Assembly (NCBI GenBank): GCA_020439605.1
Contig: JAGQSI010000010.1
Coordinates: 1-17,419, forward strand
Length of the DNA stretch: 17,419 bases
Direction: 5' to 3'
Source of the DNA: Acidimicrobiales bacterium
GTDB taxonomy: Bacteria > Actinomycetota > Acidimicrobiia > Acidimicrobiales > Iamiaceae
Positions 6,943 through 14,462 of this stretch are shown in pieces. A program made the position numbers and the translations under genes. The notes beneath the pieces were generated by a model. That model had not been told where the DNA came from. It worked only from the letters and a program-made list of their open reading frames with translations, and did no database searches. How positions within the stretch are numbered: the first letter of the stretch is position 1; every line of letters starts with the position of its first letter.

Positions 6943-8513
6943 TTCAGAGGTGGCGCTAGAGCAGGGCCCAGCGCATCTTCAGGGTTCAACTCCTCAAGTT
7001 CAACGTGGGCGGTCTCGGGGTAGAGCGTGAGGATCAGCACCGTCACGATGATGGGTCCAGCGGCCAATATCGCGAGGCCGGGACCTAGCTTGCCGTAGTG
7101 ATCTGCGAGCCTGCCGGCGATGGTCAACCCAACAGCGCTGCCGGCCACACCTCCAAGGGTGATGAGACCATTGGCCTTGGCTCGAAGGGCCGTGGGAAAC
7201 AGTTCTGGCCCGTACACGCCGAGGGCAGGAACAGTGAGCGCCGCAACTATGGTGCCCACAGTGAACAGGGCCCACATGGTCGGACCGCTTGTTTGGTAGG
7301 CGAGCGCCAACAACGTGGCCCCACCAAAGGTTCCAATAGCGCCGATCGTCTTTCTGCCTCGTTGTTCGGCAAGACGACCTCCCACAATGATCCCAATACC
7401 TCCCGGAGTTGTGGTGATCATGGTGAACAGCGCCAGCATTGGTGCGGTAAACCCATGTTCCTCCTTGAGGAACTCGTTCTGGAACTGTGTCATTGGAGCG
7501 AGAAACAACAACCCGAAGAATCCGCTGGCCCCAAGAAGTGCCAAGCGAGCGCCGTGGCCCTTGAAGGTTGCTTTGCCATGAGGCCTAACGAAACGTCGAC
7601 TCTCGGGCAGACGTGCAGCCACGCCTAGGCACCACGGAAGTAGCAGGATCGGGACGACATACACCGCTCGCCATGCCCACGGCGCTAGGTCCGCGAAGGA
7701 CACAACTGCCACGGCAAGACCTGCCCCTAGAGCACTGGTCATGGCCAAGACGCTGGCGGCAAAGGCTCTGCCCCCTGCTGGCATCTCCTCGGCGGCAACA
7801 ACTACCAGCAGAAGAGACAAAGCCGTGGAGAACGCTCTGGTGAAGGTCTGCGTGGCGCCGAGCATCCAGAGTGTGGGGGCCACAGCGCCGGCGAGCGACC
7901 CGAGTGCGCCCCCAACAGCGCAGACCGAAAGAAGCTTTTTTCGTCCTCGTTTGTCCGCTGCAACCATGAGCAGGATCGACAGAAGTACCCCTGCCCTAAC
8001 CGCTCCCAACGCCGCACCTTGAGCTGCATTCGAGGACCCGAATTCATCAGAAGCAAAGGTGATGGTCTGGGTGATCGTGGTTCCCAGGTAGCCAGCTAGC
8101 AGGGAAAGCCCACACAGTCTGCTGAGCACAGACGTTGCACGGGCGTTCAGCCGATCTGGCGGAGACCACCAAGGTGCACGATATGTCTCGCCATCTTTGA
8201 GCGCTTCGGGTGGCCCTGAGCGGGTGAGCTCACGCTTGACCAGAGGGCGAAACAACCGACCCCAGATGGGTATGGCGATCTTCCAACGGATCGTCTCTGT
8301 GACCTCGATATTGCCGTTGTCTAGCGGGGAACTGCACAGGGTTCGGGTGTAGACATCAAAGGGGCCCTCGGCGCAACCGAATTCGATCGGTTGTGAAAGC
8401 TCGGTGCTAGCAGGGGACTCCAAGGTCTCCTTGATGATGTCATCTCGTGGAATCTTGAGAGCATCGAATCCGTCTTGATCGGTGACGAACTTGTTGATGG
8501 TTGTGTTTGTCAC
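6939..8513 (-). CDS. MFS transporter with soluble N-terminal extension
   Basis: A 524-residue major facilitator permease in the sugar/metabolite-transporter style. The conserved loop-2/3 motif appears as ADKRGRKKLL (186-195) and recurs in the second half as GGRLAEQRGRKTIG (378-391). RLPESRRF (301-308) and YGPELFPTALRAKANG match the sugar-porter PESPR and PELFPT motifs. About twelve helices run from residue 128 to about 505. The substrate is unknown. Residues 1-122 are hydrophilic and precede helix 1. They include a VTETIRWKIAIPIWGRLFRP segment that looks like the helix and strand end of an SRPBCC-type fold, but I cannot confirm this. The start is GTG 8513 with a weak Shine-Dalgarno region. 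It diverges from the NifU-like gene. Confidence 0.9.
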   Translation of the reverse strand: MTNTTINKFVTDQDGFDALKIPRDDIIKETLESPASTELSQPIEFGCAEGPFDVYTRTLCSSPLDNGNIEVTETIRWKIAIPIWGRLFRPLVKRELTRSGPPEALKDGETYRAPWWSPPDRLNARATSVLSRLCGLSLLAGYLGTTITQTITFASDEFGSSNAAQGAALGAVRAGVLLSILLMVAADKRGRKKLLSVCAVGGALGSLAGAVAPTLWMLGATQTFTRAFSTALSLLLVVVAAEEMPAGGRAFAASVLAMTSALGAGLAVAVVSFADLAPWAWRAVYVVPILLLPWCLGVAARLPESRRFVRPHGKATFKGHGARLALLGASGFFGLLFLAPMTQFQNEFLKEEHGFTAPMLALFTMITTTPGGIGIIVGGRLAEQRGRKTIGAIGTFGGATLLALAYQTSGPTMWALFTVGTIVAALTVPALGVYGPELFPTALRAKANGLITLGGVAGSAVGLTIAGRLADHYGKLGPGLAILAAGPIIVTVLILTLYPETAHVELEELNPEDALGPALAPPLN

Positions 8514-8581
8514 GCGCTCGAACTGCCCATTCGGTGGTCCCCCTGATTGCCATGAGCTTTCCAGATCTGAGAGGTGAACGT

Positions 8582-8607
8582 TGAAGCACCCCAGCAGTTG
8601 GGCTTCA
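8582..8607. repeat. Inverted repeat in the divergent MFS / NifU-like intergenic region
   Basis: TGAAGC (8582-8587) and GCTTCA (8602-8607) are a perfect 6-bp inverted repeat around 14 bases, with two further C-G pairs possible after skipping one A. It sits just upstream of the TAGCCT box at 8614 and between the two divergent genes, so it could be an operator. A second palindrome, CAGATCTG, lies at 8562-8569. Confidence 0.35.
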
Positions 8608-8613
8608 TCTAGT

Positions 8614-8619
8614 TAGCCT
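8614..8619 (+). promoter_or_regulatory. Candidate -10 box (TAGCCT) for the NifU-like/meaB/enoyl-CoA hydratase unit
   Basis: TAGCCTG is identical to the heptamers in front of treS and the cysteine desulfurase gene. Transcription would start near 8626, giving a leader of about 30 bases with GAAGGA (8645-8650) before GTG 8656. No good -35 is visible. Confidence 0.4.
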
Positions 8620-8655
8620 GAGCATGGGACAATTGAGCCTCGTCGAAGGAGCGAT

Positions 8656-8919
8656 GTGCGAGATCAAGTTCAACAGGTAGTCGAGTTACTGCGCCCGTCG
8701 ATAGTTGGCGACAACGGTGACATCTCCTTGAGAGCCGTTGATGAGAGCACAGGGGTTGTCACCATTGAACTAACCAGCTCCTGCGATTCATGCCCTTCGT
8801 CCACCGCCACGCTCAAAGCGGGGATAGAACGCATCATCAAGGACCGGGTATCTGGCGTAACCAGCGTTGAACAGGTATTTCTCGCCCCACCAGAAGCCGA
8901 AACACCAGTCTCATTGTGA
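8656..8919 (+). CDS. NifU C-terminal domain protein (Fe-S cluster scaffold/carrier)
   Basis: A small (87-residue) stand-alone NifU-like domain. Such domains bind a Fe-S cluster between subunits through a CxxC motif and pass it to apo-proteins. The motif is present as SSCDSCPSSTATLKAGIE (41-58; C43 and C46), preceded by LLRPSIVGDNGDISL, which matches the family's 'LRP.l..DGGdi.l' start. GTG 8656 is chosen because GAAGGA lies five bases upstream; an ATG two bases earlier is out of frame. The gene is followed 13 bases later by meaB and appears to head a three-gene unit. The target apo-protein cannot be read from the sequence. Confidence 0.9.
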   Translation: MRDQVQQVVELLRPSIVGDNGDISLRAVDESTGVVTIELTSSCDSCPSSTATLKAGIERIIKDRVSGVTSVEQVFLAPPEAETPVSL

Positions 8920-8932
8920 GCGTGATGGGCCA

Positions 8933-9895
8933 ATGCCAGAGTCAATGACCATCTCGGAGCAGCTAGAGGCTGCACGCACAGGAGATCGCCTCACGCTCGC
9001 ACGGCTCCTTTCCCATGTGGAACGAGGCGACGAGGCGTCTCGTGAATTGGGTTCTGTTGTGTTTCCTCTTGCCAAAGATGGATACACGATCGGGTTGACC
9101 GGCGCTCCTGGTGCTGGCAAGTCCACGCTTACCAGTGCACTGGTGGGCGAGTTCAGGTCCCGGTCTCAGCGAGTGGCAGTCCTAGCGGTTGATCCATCTT
9201 CTCCATTTACGGGGGGAGCATTGCTCGGCGATAGAACTCGTATGAACGACCACGCCCTAGACAAAGACGTATTCATACGGTCCATGGCAACACGGGGCCA
9301 TCTCGGTGGGCTAGCGCTCGCCACCCCAGAAGCTATTCGGCTCCTGGACGCGGTTGGGTTTGCGTGGGTGATCGTGGAGACCGTGGGGGTGGGGCAGGTG
9401 GAAGTAGAGATTGCTGGCGCAGCCGATACCACTGTGGTTGTGATCAATCCGGGCTGGGGAGACAGCGTTCAGGCAAACAAGGCCGGGCTCATGGAGATTG
9501 CAGACGTTTTCGTGGTGAACAAAGCCGATCGCGAAGGAGCCAAGCAGAGCGCGAGAGAGCTTGAGACCATGCTGGACTTGACCAGAGGATCTAGGTCGTG
9601 GCGACCACCAGTGGTTCTGAGCGTCGCCACCACGGGTGAGGGCTCCGCGGAACTATGTGATGCGGTATTGGCACACCGCGATCATTTGACCGTATCGGGG
9701 GAGTTGACTCAACGCCGAGCGCAAAGAGTCGACGAGGAGTTGTCGCTTGTTTTGACCCAGCGGCTGCGTGCACTGGTGTCAGATCATCTGGGCTCAAGCG
9801 CCGTCGAACAGATCCGTACAGACCTAGCGGAGCGAAGAATTGACCCTTGGGCTGCGGCGGATCAACTGCTTGGTGGTTTAGGGTCCATTTCATGA
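8933..9895 (+). CDS. meaB: MeaB/ArgK-type G3E GTPase, chaperone of B12-dependent acyl-CoA mutase
   Basis: GTPase that gates delivery of adenosylcobalamin to, and protects, methylmalonyl-CoA mutase or a relative. The 320-residue product has the P-loop GAPGAGKST (57-65), the family signature VDPSSPFTGGALLGDRTRM (86-104), SMATRGHLGGLA, the switch-region ETVGVGQVEVE (149-159) and the guanine-specificity motif NKAD (196-199). A helical C-terminal dimerisation arm follows. The start is ATG 8933; ATG 8945 is an alternative, and an upstream extension to 8867 would overlap the NifU-like gene. Its ATGA stop/start overlap with the enoyl-CoA hydratase shows co-translation. The mutase itself is not in the window. 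Confidence 0.93.
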   Translation: MPESMTISEQLEAARTGDRLTLARLLSHVERGDEASRELGSVVFPLAKDGYTIGLTGAPGAGKSTLTSALVGEFRSRSQRVAVLAVDPSSPFTGGALLGDRTRMNDHALDKDVFIRSMATRGHLGGLALATPEAIRLLDAVGFAWVIVETVGVGQVEVEIAGAADTTVVVINPGWGDSVQANKAGLMEIADVFVVNKADREGAKQSARELETMLDLTRGSRSWRPPVVLSVATTGEGSAELCDAVLAHRDHLTVSGELTQRRAQRVDEELSLVLTQRLRALVSDHLGSSAVEQIRTDLAERRIDPWAAADQLLGGLGSIS

Positions 9896-10674
9896 GTGAA
9901 GCTCCAGTACTTGTAGAACTTGAACGCCACGACGATGGGGTAGCGGTTATCCGCCTCAACAACCCCAAGGTCAACGCCATCTCGTCTGAGGTACTTCGTC
10001 AGCTCCATTCAGTGGTGAAGACTCTGGAAGCCGATCTTCCACGAGCGGTGGTGGTGACTGGAAGCGATCGCTTCTTTGCTGCGGGTGCAGACATAACCGA
10101 GTTCACCGGTCCAGAGGCTGCGCAGGCCATGGGTCCGCTCTTTCTCGAAGGTCTGAATGCCCTGGCGGCACTCAACCGGCCCACGATCGCTTCGATCTCA
10201 GGGTTCGCGCTTGGCGGTGGTCTTGAGCTGGCGTTGTCGTGTGACTTGCGGATTGCCTCGTCCAAGGCAAAGGTCGGTCTTCCAGAGATTCTTCTTGGAA
10301 TCATTCCCGGAGGAGGAGGGACCCAGCGTCTTGCCCGGCTCATCGGTCCGTCACGGGCCAAGGACCTCATTTTCTCGGGCCGTCAGGTTGGTGCCGAGGA
10401 AGCACTGTCCATCGGGCTTGTAGAGCGCGTTGTGGAACCAGAAGAACTGTGGGACAAGACGCTGGAGTGGGCCAGAGAGCTTGGCGCCGGTGCATCTGCG
10501 GCTATGGGGTTCGCCAAGAGGGCTATAGATGCGGGGCTTGAGACCACCTTGGCCGAGGGACTGAAGCTGGAGCAGGAACAGTTTGTCGATGTGTTTCGGA
10601 CAAACGACGCCAAGGTTGGTGTTGCTTCGTTCCTGGAGAATGGACCCGGCAAGGCAACGTTCAGCGGTTCCTAG
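9892..10674 (+). CDS. Enoyl-CoA hydratase/isomerase family protein (crotonase)
   Basis: Probable 2-enoyl-CoA hydratase, adding water across the double bond of enoyl-CoA in fatty-acid or branched-acid breakdown. The 260-residue length is normal. The CoA/oxyanion motif SGFALGGGLELALSCD is present and both catalytic glutamates of true hydratases are in place: E112 in GGGLELA and E132 in LPEILLGIIPGGGGTQRL, which aligns with the rat mitochondrial enzyme. AAGADITEF (63-71) completes the binding loop. It starts at ATG 9892, overlapping the meaB stop by four bases. The chain-length preference is not visible, and other crotonase activities remain possible. Confidence 0.92.
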   Translation: MSEAPVLVELERHDDGVAVIRLNNPKVNAISSEVLRQLHSVVKTLEADLPRAVVVTGSDRFFAAGADITEFTGPEAAQAMGPLFLEGLNALAALNRPTIASISGFALGGGLELALSCDLRIASSKAKVGLPEILLGIIPGGGGTQRLARLIGPSRAKDLIFSGRQVGAEEALSIGLVERVVEPEELWDKTLEWARELGAGASAAMGFAKRAIDAGLETTLAEGLKLEQEQFVDVFRTNDAKVGVASFLENGPGKATFSGS

Positions 10675-10702
10675 ACAAACCGAACAGATTGCCTCGTAGA
10701 GT
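10672..10702 (+). promoter_or_regulatory. Candidate promoter for the nitroreductase gene
   Basis: TAGACA (10672-10677, one mismatch from TTGACA) and TAGAGT (10697-10702, TANNNT) are 19 bases apart. The start would fall near 10709, about 43 bases ahead of GTG 10752. A 7-bp inverted repeat, CAGATTG (10685-10691) and CAATCTG (10722-10728), overlaps this region. Confidence 0.3.
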
Positions 10703-10751
10703 TTGAGAATCAGACGGTGGACAATCTGCCATTGCGGGGCACACTGCTTGG

Positions 10752-11351
10752 GTGGATCACACAGACGATTTAAATCTGGCCTACGGCGCCACAGTTGCTT
10801 CTACGGTGGCCGACGTGCTGCGTTCGCGCCGTACCAATCTTCAGGTGAAGCCTGACGACGAGATAGCCAGAGCCGACATCGAGCTCCTCATCGAACTAGC
10901 CACATGGGCGCCCAATCACAAGAGGACCTGGCCGTGGCGCTTCACAGTTCTTCAAGGTTCTGCCAGAGCCAGATTTGGTGAGGCGCTGGCTAGTGCTGCA
11001 CAGCAGGTCAGCACTATTGCGCCCGACAAACGCTCGAAGTTGCCCACCAAGTACCTCCGTAGTCCGGTCGTTCTGCTCGTGTGGACCCATGTTTCCTCAG
11101 ACCCGGTTGTAGCCCGAGAGGACCGAGACGCAACTGCTGCGGCGGTTCAGAACATTCTGATCGCTGCTACTGGCCTGGGTATGGCCAGCTACTGGGGATC
11201 TTTGCCGGAGGTGTTGTGGGACGGTGCACGGGAGTTCGCAGGCCAAGACAGCGATGCTGATCCCGTGGCGCTCATCTATCTTGGTTGGCCCATTGGCAAG
11301 CCGCTGGCCCCACCGCGGGGACCTGCCGATACTACGTGGCTAACGCAGTAG
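10752..11351 (+). CDS. Nitroreductase family protein (FMN-dependent oxidoreductase)
   Basis: A 199-residue flavoprotein of the NADPH/FMN nitroreductase superfamily. The N-terminal SRRTN (about 26-30), followed by ELATWAPNHKRTWPWRFTVL, matches the family's 'RRS.. ... A..APN...PWRF.v' pattern, as in YdjA-like members; the central AAAVQNILIAATGLGMASYWG and the closing VALIYLGWPIGKP are also typical. The physiological substrate is unknown. The GTG start at 10752 has no strong Shine-Dalgarno sequence; GTGs at 10806 and 10812 are in frame but close to the conserved RR, so the start is uncertain by up to 20 codons. It ends 16 bases before treS and the two may be co-transcribed. Confidence 0.87.
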   Translation: MDHTDDLNLAYGATVASTVADVLRSRRTNLQVKPDDEIARADIELLIELATWAPNHKRTWPWRFTVLQGSARARFGEALASAAQQVSTIAPDKRSKLPTKYLRSPVVLLVWTHVSSDPVVAREDRDATAAAVQNILIAATGLGMASYWGSLPEVLWDGAREFAGQDSDADPVALIYLGWPIGKPLAPPRGPADTTWLTQ

Positions 11352-11361
11352 CAGGGGTGGG

Positions 11362-11367
11362 TAGCCT
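11362..11367 (+). promoter_or_regulatory. Possible -10 box (TAGCCT) abutting treS
   Basis: TAGCCT directly touches GTG 11368 and lies nine bases before the in-frame GTG 11377. If it is a working -10 box, transcription starts inside the first codons and treS would be a near-leaderless message read from GTG 11377. Otherwise treS is read through from the nitroreductase gene. Confidence 0.35.
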
Positions 11368-13053
11368 GTGACCCTTGTGAAGGCCCGAGATCCGCGCTGG
11401 TATCAAAGAGCGACTTTCTATGAAGTGCTCGTTCGCGGGTTCCGTGACTCGAACGGAGACGGTTCAGGGGACCTGCGCGGGGTAACCGAGAAGCTGGACT
11501 ATCTCGAATGGCTAGGGGTCGATTGCCTATGGCTGCTGCCGTTCTACGCGTCCCCGTTGAAGGACGGCGGTTATGACATTGCTGACTACTTCACGGTCCA
11601 TCCAGATTTCGGCACGGTTGGTGACGCAGCCGAGCTAATTGATGAAGCGCACAGGCGTGGAATCCGAGTGATCTCCGATCTCGTGATGAACCACACCAGC
11701 GACCAGCACCCTTGGTTTCAGGAGTCGAGATCTAGCCGAACCAACGACAAGGCGGACTGGTATGTGTGGAGCGACGACAACGAACGCTGGTCCGATGTAC
11801 GGGTCATCTTCTCGGACTATGAGCCTTCCAATTGGAGTTGGGAGCCTGCACGCGAGCAGTACTACTGGCACCGGTTCTTTCACCATCAACCTGACCTGAA
11901 CTACGACAACCCCGCTGTGGCGGACGCGATGGTTGATGTGGTGCGGTACTGGCTCGGTCTCGGCCTGGACGGGTTTCGCCTCGACGCGGTGCCATACCTG
12001 TATGAACGTGACGGATTCAACGGCGAGAATGCACCTGAGACCCACGACTACCTGCGACGTATTCGTCGGGTGGTAGACGAAGAGTTCCCGGGCAGTGTTT
12101 TGCTGGCGGAGGCCAACCAGTGGCCATCTGACGCCATCAAGTATTTCGGGAACGAGGAGGAGCCCGAATGCCACATGAATTTCCATTTTCCGCTGATGCC
12201 ACGAATGTTCATGGCAGCGCGTCAACAGCAGTCCTATCCCATTCGCGAAATCTTGGCGCAGACCCCAACCATCCCAGATGGGGCGCAGTGGGGGATCTTC
12301 CTTCGTAACCACGATGAGTTGACCCTGGAGATGGTCACCGATGAAGAGCGCGACTACATGTACGCGCACTACGCGAAGGATCCCCGCATGAAGCGCAACG
12401 CTGGGATCTCGCGGCGGTTTCTGCCGCTGCTCGAAAATGATCGTCGTGTCGCAGAGTTGTTCTATGGCTTGTTGTTCAGTCTTCCGGGTAGCCCCGTCAT
12501 GTATTACGGCGACGAGATCGGAATGGGTGACAACATCTACTTGGGTGACCGTGACGGCGTGCGCACACCAATGCAATGGACCCCGGATCGCAACGGCGGA
12601 TTCTCAACCGCCGATTTCGCGCAGCTCTACCTCCCTGCCCAGATGGATCCGGTCTATGGGTATCAGGCCATCAACGTCGAGTCTCAACTTCGCAACCCGA
12701 GTTCTTTGCTGCACTGGGTGCGTCTGATGATCCACACCCGCAAGCAACACAGTGTCTTTGGCACTGGAGATTTCGCAGTGCTTGAGGTGGCCAACGAAAC
12801 CGTGCTTGCGTTCCTTCGTCATCAGGACCGTGAAGACAGCGCAGATGACATCGTGTTGTGCGTCAACAATCTGTCCGATGTGGCCCAGCCGGTGGAGATC
12901 GACCTGAGCGAGTTCAAGGGGAAGGTTCCAGTTGAACTGTTCGGTCGAGTGGAGTTCCCGCCGATCGGCGACAGCCCTTATTTCGTCACACTCGCGCCCT
13001 ATGGGTTCTACTGGTTCTCGCTCGTCGATGAACCGGGCGACGACCTCGAATAG
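11368..13053 (+). CDS. treS: Trehalose synthase (maltose alpha-D-glucosyltransferase)
   Basis: Interconverts maltose and trehalose by intramolecular transglucosylation. It links compatible-solute and alpha-glucan metabolism in the cytoplasm. The 561-residue GH13 protein closely follows actinobacterial TreS: DLVMNHTS (104-111), nucleophile D206 in GFRLDAVPYL, acid/base E248 in LLAEANQWP, transition-state stabiliser D316 in FLRNHDELTLEMVTDEERDY, and YYGDEIGMGDNIYLGDRDGV. A C-terminal beta domain ends in PYFVTLAPYGFYWF. No maltokinase domain is fused and no maltokinase gene is adjacent. GTG 11368 follows a G-rich AGGGGTGG (11353-11360); GTG 11377 is the alternative favoured by the TAGCCT box. 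Confidence 0.95.
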   Translation: MTLVKARDPRWYQRATFYEVLVRGFRDSNGDGSGDLRGVTEKLDYLEWLGVDCLWLLPFYASPLKDGGYDIADYFTVHPDFGTVGDAAELIDEAHRRGIRVISDLVMNHTSDQHPWFQESRSSRTNDKADWYVWSDDNERWSDVRVIFSDYEPSNWSWEPAREQYYWHRFFHHQPDLNYDNPAVADAMVDVVRYWLGLGLDGFRLDAVPYLYERDGFNGENAPETHDYLRRIRRVVDEEFPGSVLLAEANQWPSDAIKYFGNEEEPECHMNFHFPLMPRMFMAARQQQSYPIREILAQTPTIPDGAQWGIFLRNHDELTLEMVTDEERDYMYAHYAKDPRMKRNAGISRRFLPLLENDRRVAELFYGLLFSLPGSPVMYYGDEIGMGDNIYLGDRDGVRTPMQWTPDRNGGFSTADFAQLYLPAQMDPVYGYQAINVESQLRNPSSLLHWVRLMIHTRKQHSVFGTGDFAVLEVANETVLAFLRHQDREDSADDIVLCVNNLSDVAQPVEIDLSEFKGKVPVELFGRVEFPPIGDSPYFVTLAPYGFYWFSLVDEPGDDLE

Positions 13054-13064
13054 TTCCAAACAGT

Positions 13065-13070
13065 TAGCGT
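13065..13070 (+). promoter_or_regulatory. Possible -10 box (TAGCGT) for the rhomboid gene
   Basis: TAGCGT lies eight bases before an in-frame GTG at 13079. The annotated ATG at 13097 follows a C-run and has no Shine-Dalgarno sequence, so a near-leaderless start at 13079, adding six residues, is plausible. The 12-mer AGCGTCACTAGC at 13066-13077 recurs at 15369-15380 in front of the cysteine desulfurase gene. Confidence 0.3.
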
Positions 13071-13096
13071 CACTAGCAGTGCAACCATTTCCCCCC

Positions 13097-13990
13097 ATGT
13101 CATCAAGTCCAATTCAGACCTGCGCCTGGCACCACGACCGGCCAGCCGGGGTCATCTGCCAACGCTGTGACCGTCCCATCTGCCCCAGTTGTATGCATCA
13201 GGCATCTGTTGGTTTCCACTGCCCGGACTGCACCAAGAAGGGAGCCCAGAGGGTTCAGCACGGCATAGGTGCAATCGCCACAAGGCCTGTCGTAACCCAG
13301 GCTCTGATAGGGATCAATATTGCGGTCTTCGTGATCGGGATGCTGGTGAGCGGCAACGCTGGACGCTACTTGTCTGGGTCTGTGACCAGTTTCCACATCG
13401 ATTTCGGACTGATCGCCAGAGGTTGTAGTGCTGCGATCGGCAATGTCTGCGTAGGAACCGTTGGCGTAGGTGATGGCGAGTGGTATCGGATAGTGACCTC
13501 TGGTTTTTTGCATTACGGGCTCATTCACATTCTGGTGAACATGTATGCCCTGTGGGTACTTGGGTCAGCAGTTGAACAGATGGGTGGTCGGGCCAAGCTG
13601 GGGGTCGTCTATGGCGTTGCCCTCTTGGCCGGGGCCTTCGGTGCTTTGTTGCTATCTCCAGGGGACCTAACTGCTGGAGCGTCAGGGGCGATCTATGGTC
13701 TCATGGGGGCGATCTTCTTGGCGATGCGCGCGAGGGGGATCCCGTTTCGCAATTCGCCGCTCCTTGGAGTCCTTCTGCTCAATCTGATCCTCACGGTTGG
13801 CCTGAACGGGATCTCGCTCGGCGGCCACGTCGGGGGTCTGATCGGCGGCGGAATCGCCGGCTGGGTGCTGTTCGACTACGCCAATCAGCCAAATGTCAAC
13901 GTCAAAGTTCCGTGGGTCATATGTGCAGCGGTAGGTCTGGCTCTGGTGGTTGGGTCGGTCTTGGTGTCGAACGGGGCGTCCCTGGGCTAA
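13097..13990 (+). CDS. Rhomboid-family intramembrane serine protease with N-terminal zinc finger
   Basis: A 297-residue polytopic protease that would cut membrane proteins within the bilayer. It has the active-site pair S196 in GASG and H244 in GGHVGGLIGG, plus the oxyanion-side H144 and N148 in HILVNMYALWVLG, matching the GlpG arrangement, so it should be active. About seven helices run from residue 65 to 292. The first 46 residues form a B-box-like cysteine/histidine cluster (C9, H12/H13, C21, C24, C29, C32, C42, C45) predicted to bind zinc in the cytoplasm. ATG 13097 is used; GTG 13079 is an in-frame alternative. It follows treS by 43 bases. Substrates are unknown. Confidence 0.92.
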   Translation: MSSSPIQTCAWHHDRPAGVICQRCDRPICPSCMHQASVGFHCPDCTKKGAQRVQHGIGAIATRPVVTQALIGINIAVFVIGMLVSGNAGRYLSGSVTSFHIDFGLIARGCSAAIGNVCVGTVGVGDGEWYRIVTSGFLHYGLIHILVNMYALWVLGSAVEQMGGRAKLGVVYGVALLAGAFGALLLSPGDLTAGASGAIYGLMGAIFLAMRARGIPFRNSPLLGVLLLNLILTVGLNGISLGGHVGGLIGGGIAGWVLFDYANQPNVNVKVPWVICAAVGLALVVGSVLVSNGASLG

Positions 13991-13998
13991 ACGGGCAA

Positions 13999-14018
13999 AG
14001 GGTCTGGCTCTAGACCCT
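13999..14018. terminator. Small inverted repeat between convergent genes
   Basis: AGGGTCT (13999-14005) and AGACCCT (14012-14018) form a perfect 7-bp stem with a six-base loop. It lies after the rhomboid stop and includes the last codons of the convergent SRPBCC gene. No T-run follows in either direction, so termination is only a possibility. Confidence 0.35.
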
Positions 14019-14456
14019 GCCGCTTTCGACGAGAGCCCGAAGTACCTGAAGATTGCGGCGCCAAATCCGTTTGAGGATCCGTGACCCGAAAAAAGCGCCG
14101 AACGGGCCACCAAGCCACCAGGGGAAATACAGTCGTTCATCCCACGTGAAACGGCATCGGCCTCCCCGGGCTTTGGCCAAGGTGAATCGTCCGGTGCCTG
14201 TCACCAATCCGACGTGACGAACTCCAATGAGCTTGCCTTCATGCCATTGCGTGATCTCCATGGCATCTGTGAGATGAATGGGGCCGACCTTGGTCCTGCA
14301 TTCGAAGCGGGTGCCGATTCCAGATCTGCGACGAGTGGTGAATGTGATCGACTCAGCGTCTGCCATCCAGTCCACATGGCGCTCGATGTGACGAACCTCT
14401 TCCCACACAACACTTGTGGGAGCGTCGATAATGGTGGACACCCGGATTCGAGCCAT
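14010..14456 (-). CDS. SRPBCC-fold protein (polyketide cyclase/dehydrase-like)
   Basis: A 148-residue protein of the START/Bet v 1-like (SRPBCC) superfamily, which forms a hydrophobic ligand cavity. The N-terminus MARIRVSTIIDAPTSVVWEE matches the standard first strand and 'i.aP...vW..l.d' helix. HIERHVDWMADAESITF, TRFECRTKVGP, and a C-terminal long helix (FGSRILKRIWRRNLQVLRAL) complete the fold. The ligand and reaction are not evident; many such proteins are non-enzymatic. I chose ATG 14456 over GTG 14462 because TAGGCT lies exactly six bases upstream of the ATG on the minus strand and no Shine-Dalgarno sequence is present. It diverges from the methyltransferase gene. Confidence 0.85.
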   Translation of the reverse strand: MARIRVSTIIDAPTSVVWEEVRHIERHVDWMADAESITFTTRRRSGIGTRFECRTKVGPIHLTDAMEITQWHEGKLIGVRHVGLVTGTGRFTLAKARGGRCRFTWDERLYFPWWLGGPFGAFFGSRILKRIWRRNLQVLRALVESGRV

Positions 14457-14462
14457 CGTCAC

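Noticed and set aside
7098..7628. Plus-strand 176-codon open frame opposite the MFS gene
   Set aside because: The minus-strand MFS protein has clear motifs and helices throughout this span, so this is a shadow frame.
11635..12576. A 313-codon open frame antisense to treS
   Set aside because: It lies wholly within treS, whose catalytic motifs fix the coding strand. The antisense product shows no domain and arises from codon bias of the sense gene.
12932..13078. Upstream extension of the rhomboid frame into treS
   Set aside because: It overlaps the conserved C-terminal end of TreS and adds Ser/Arg-rich sequence. Only the GTG at 13079 remains plausible as a longer start.
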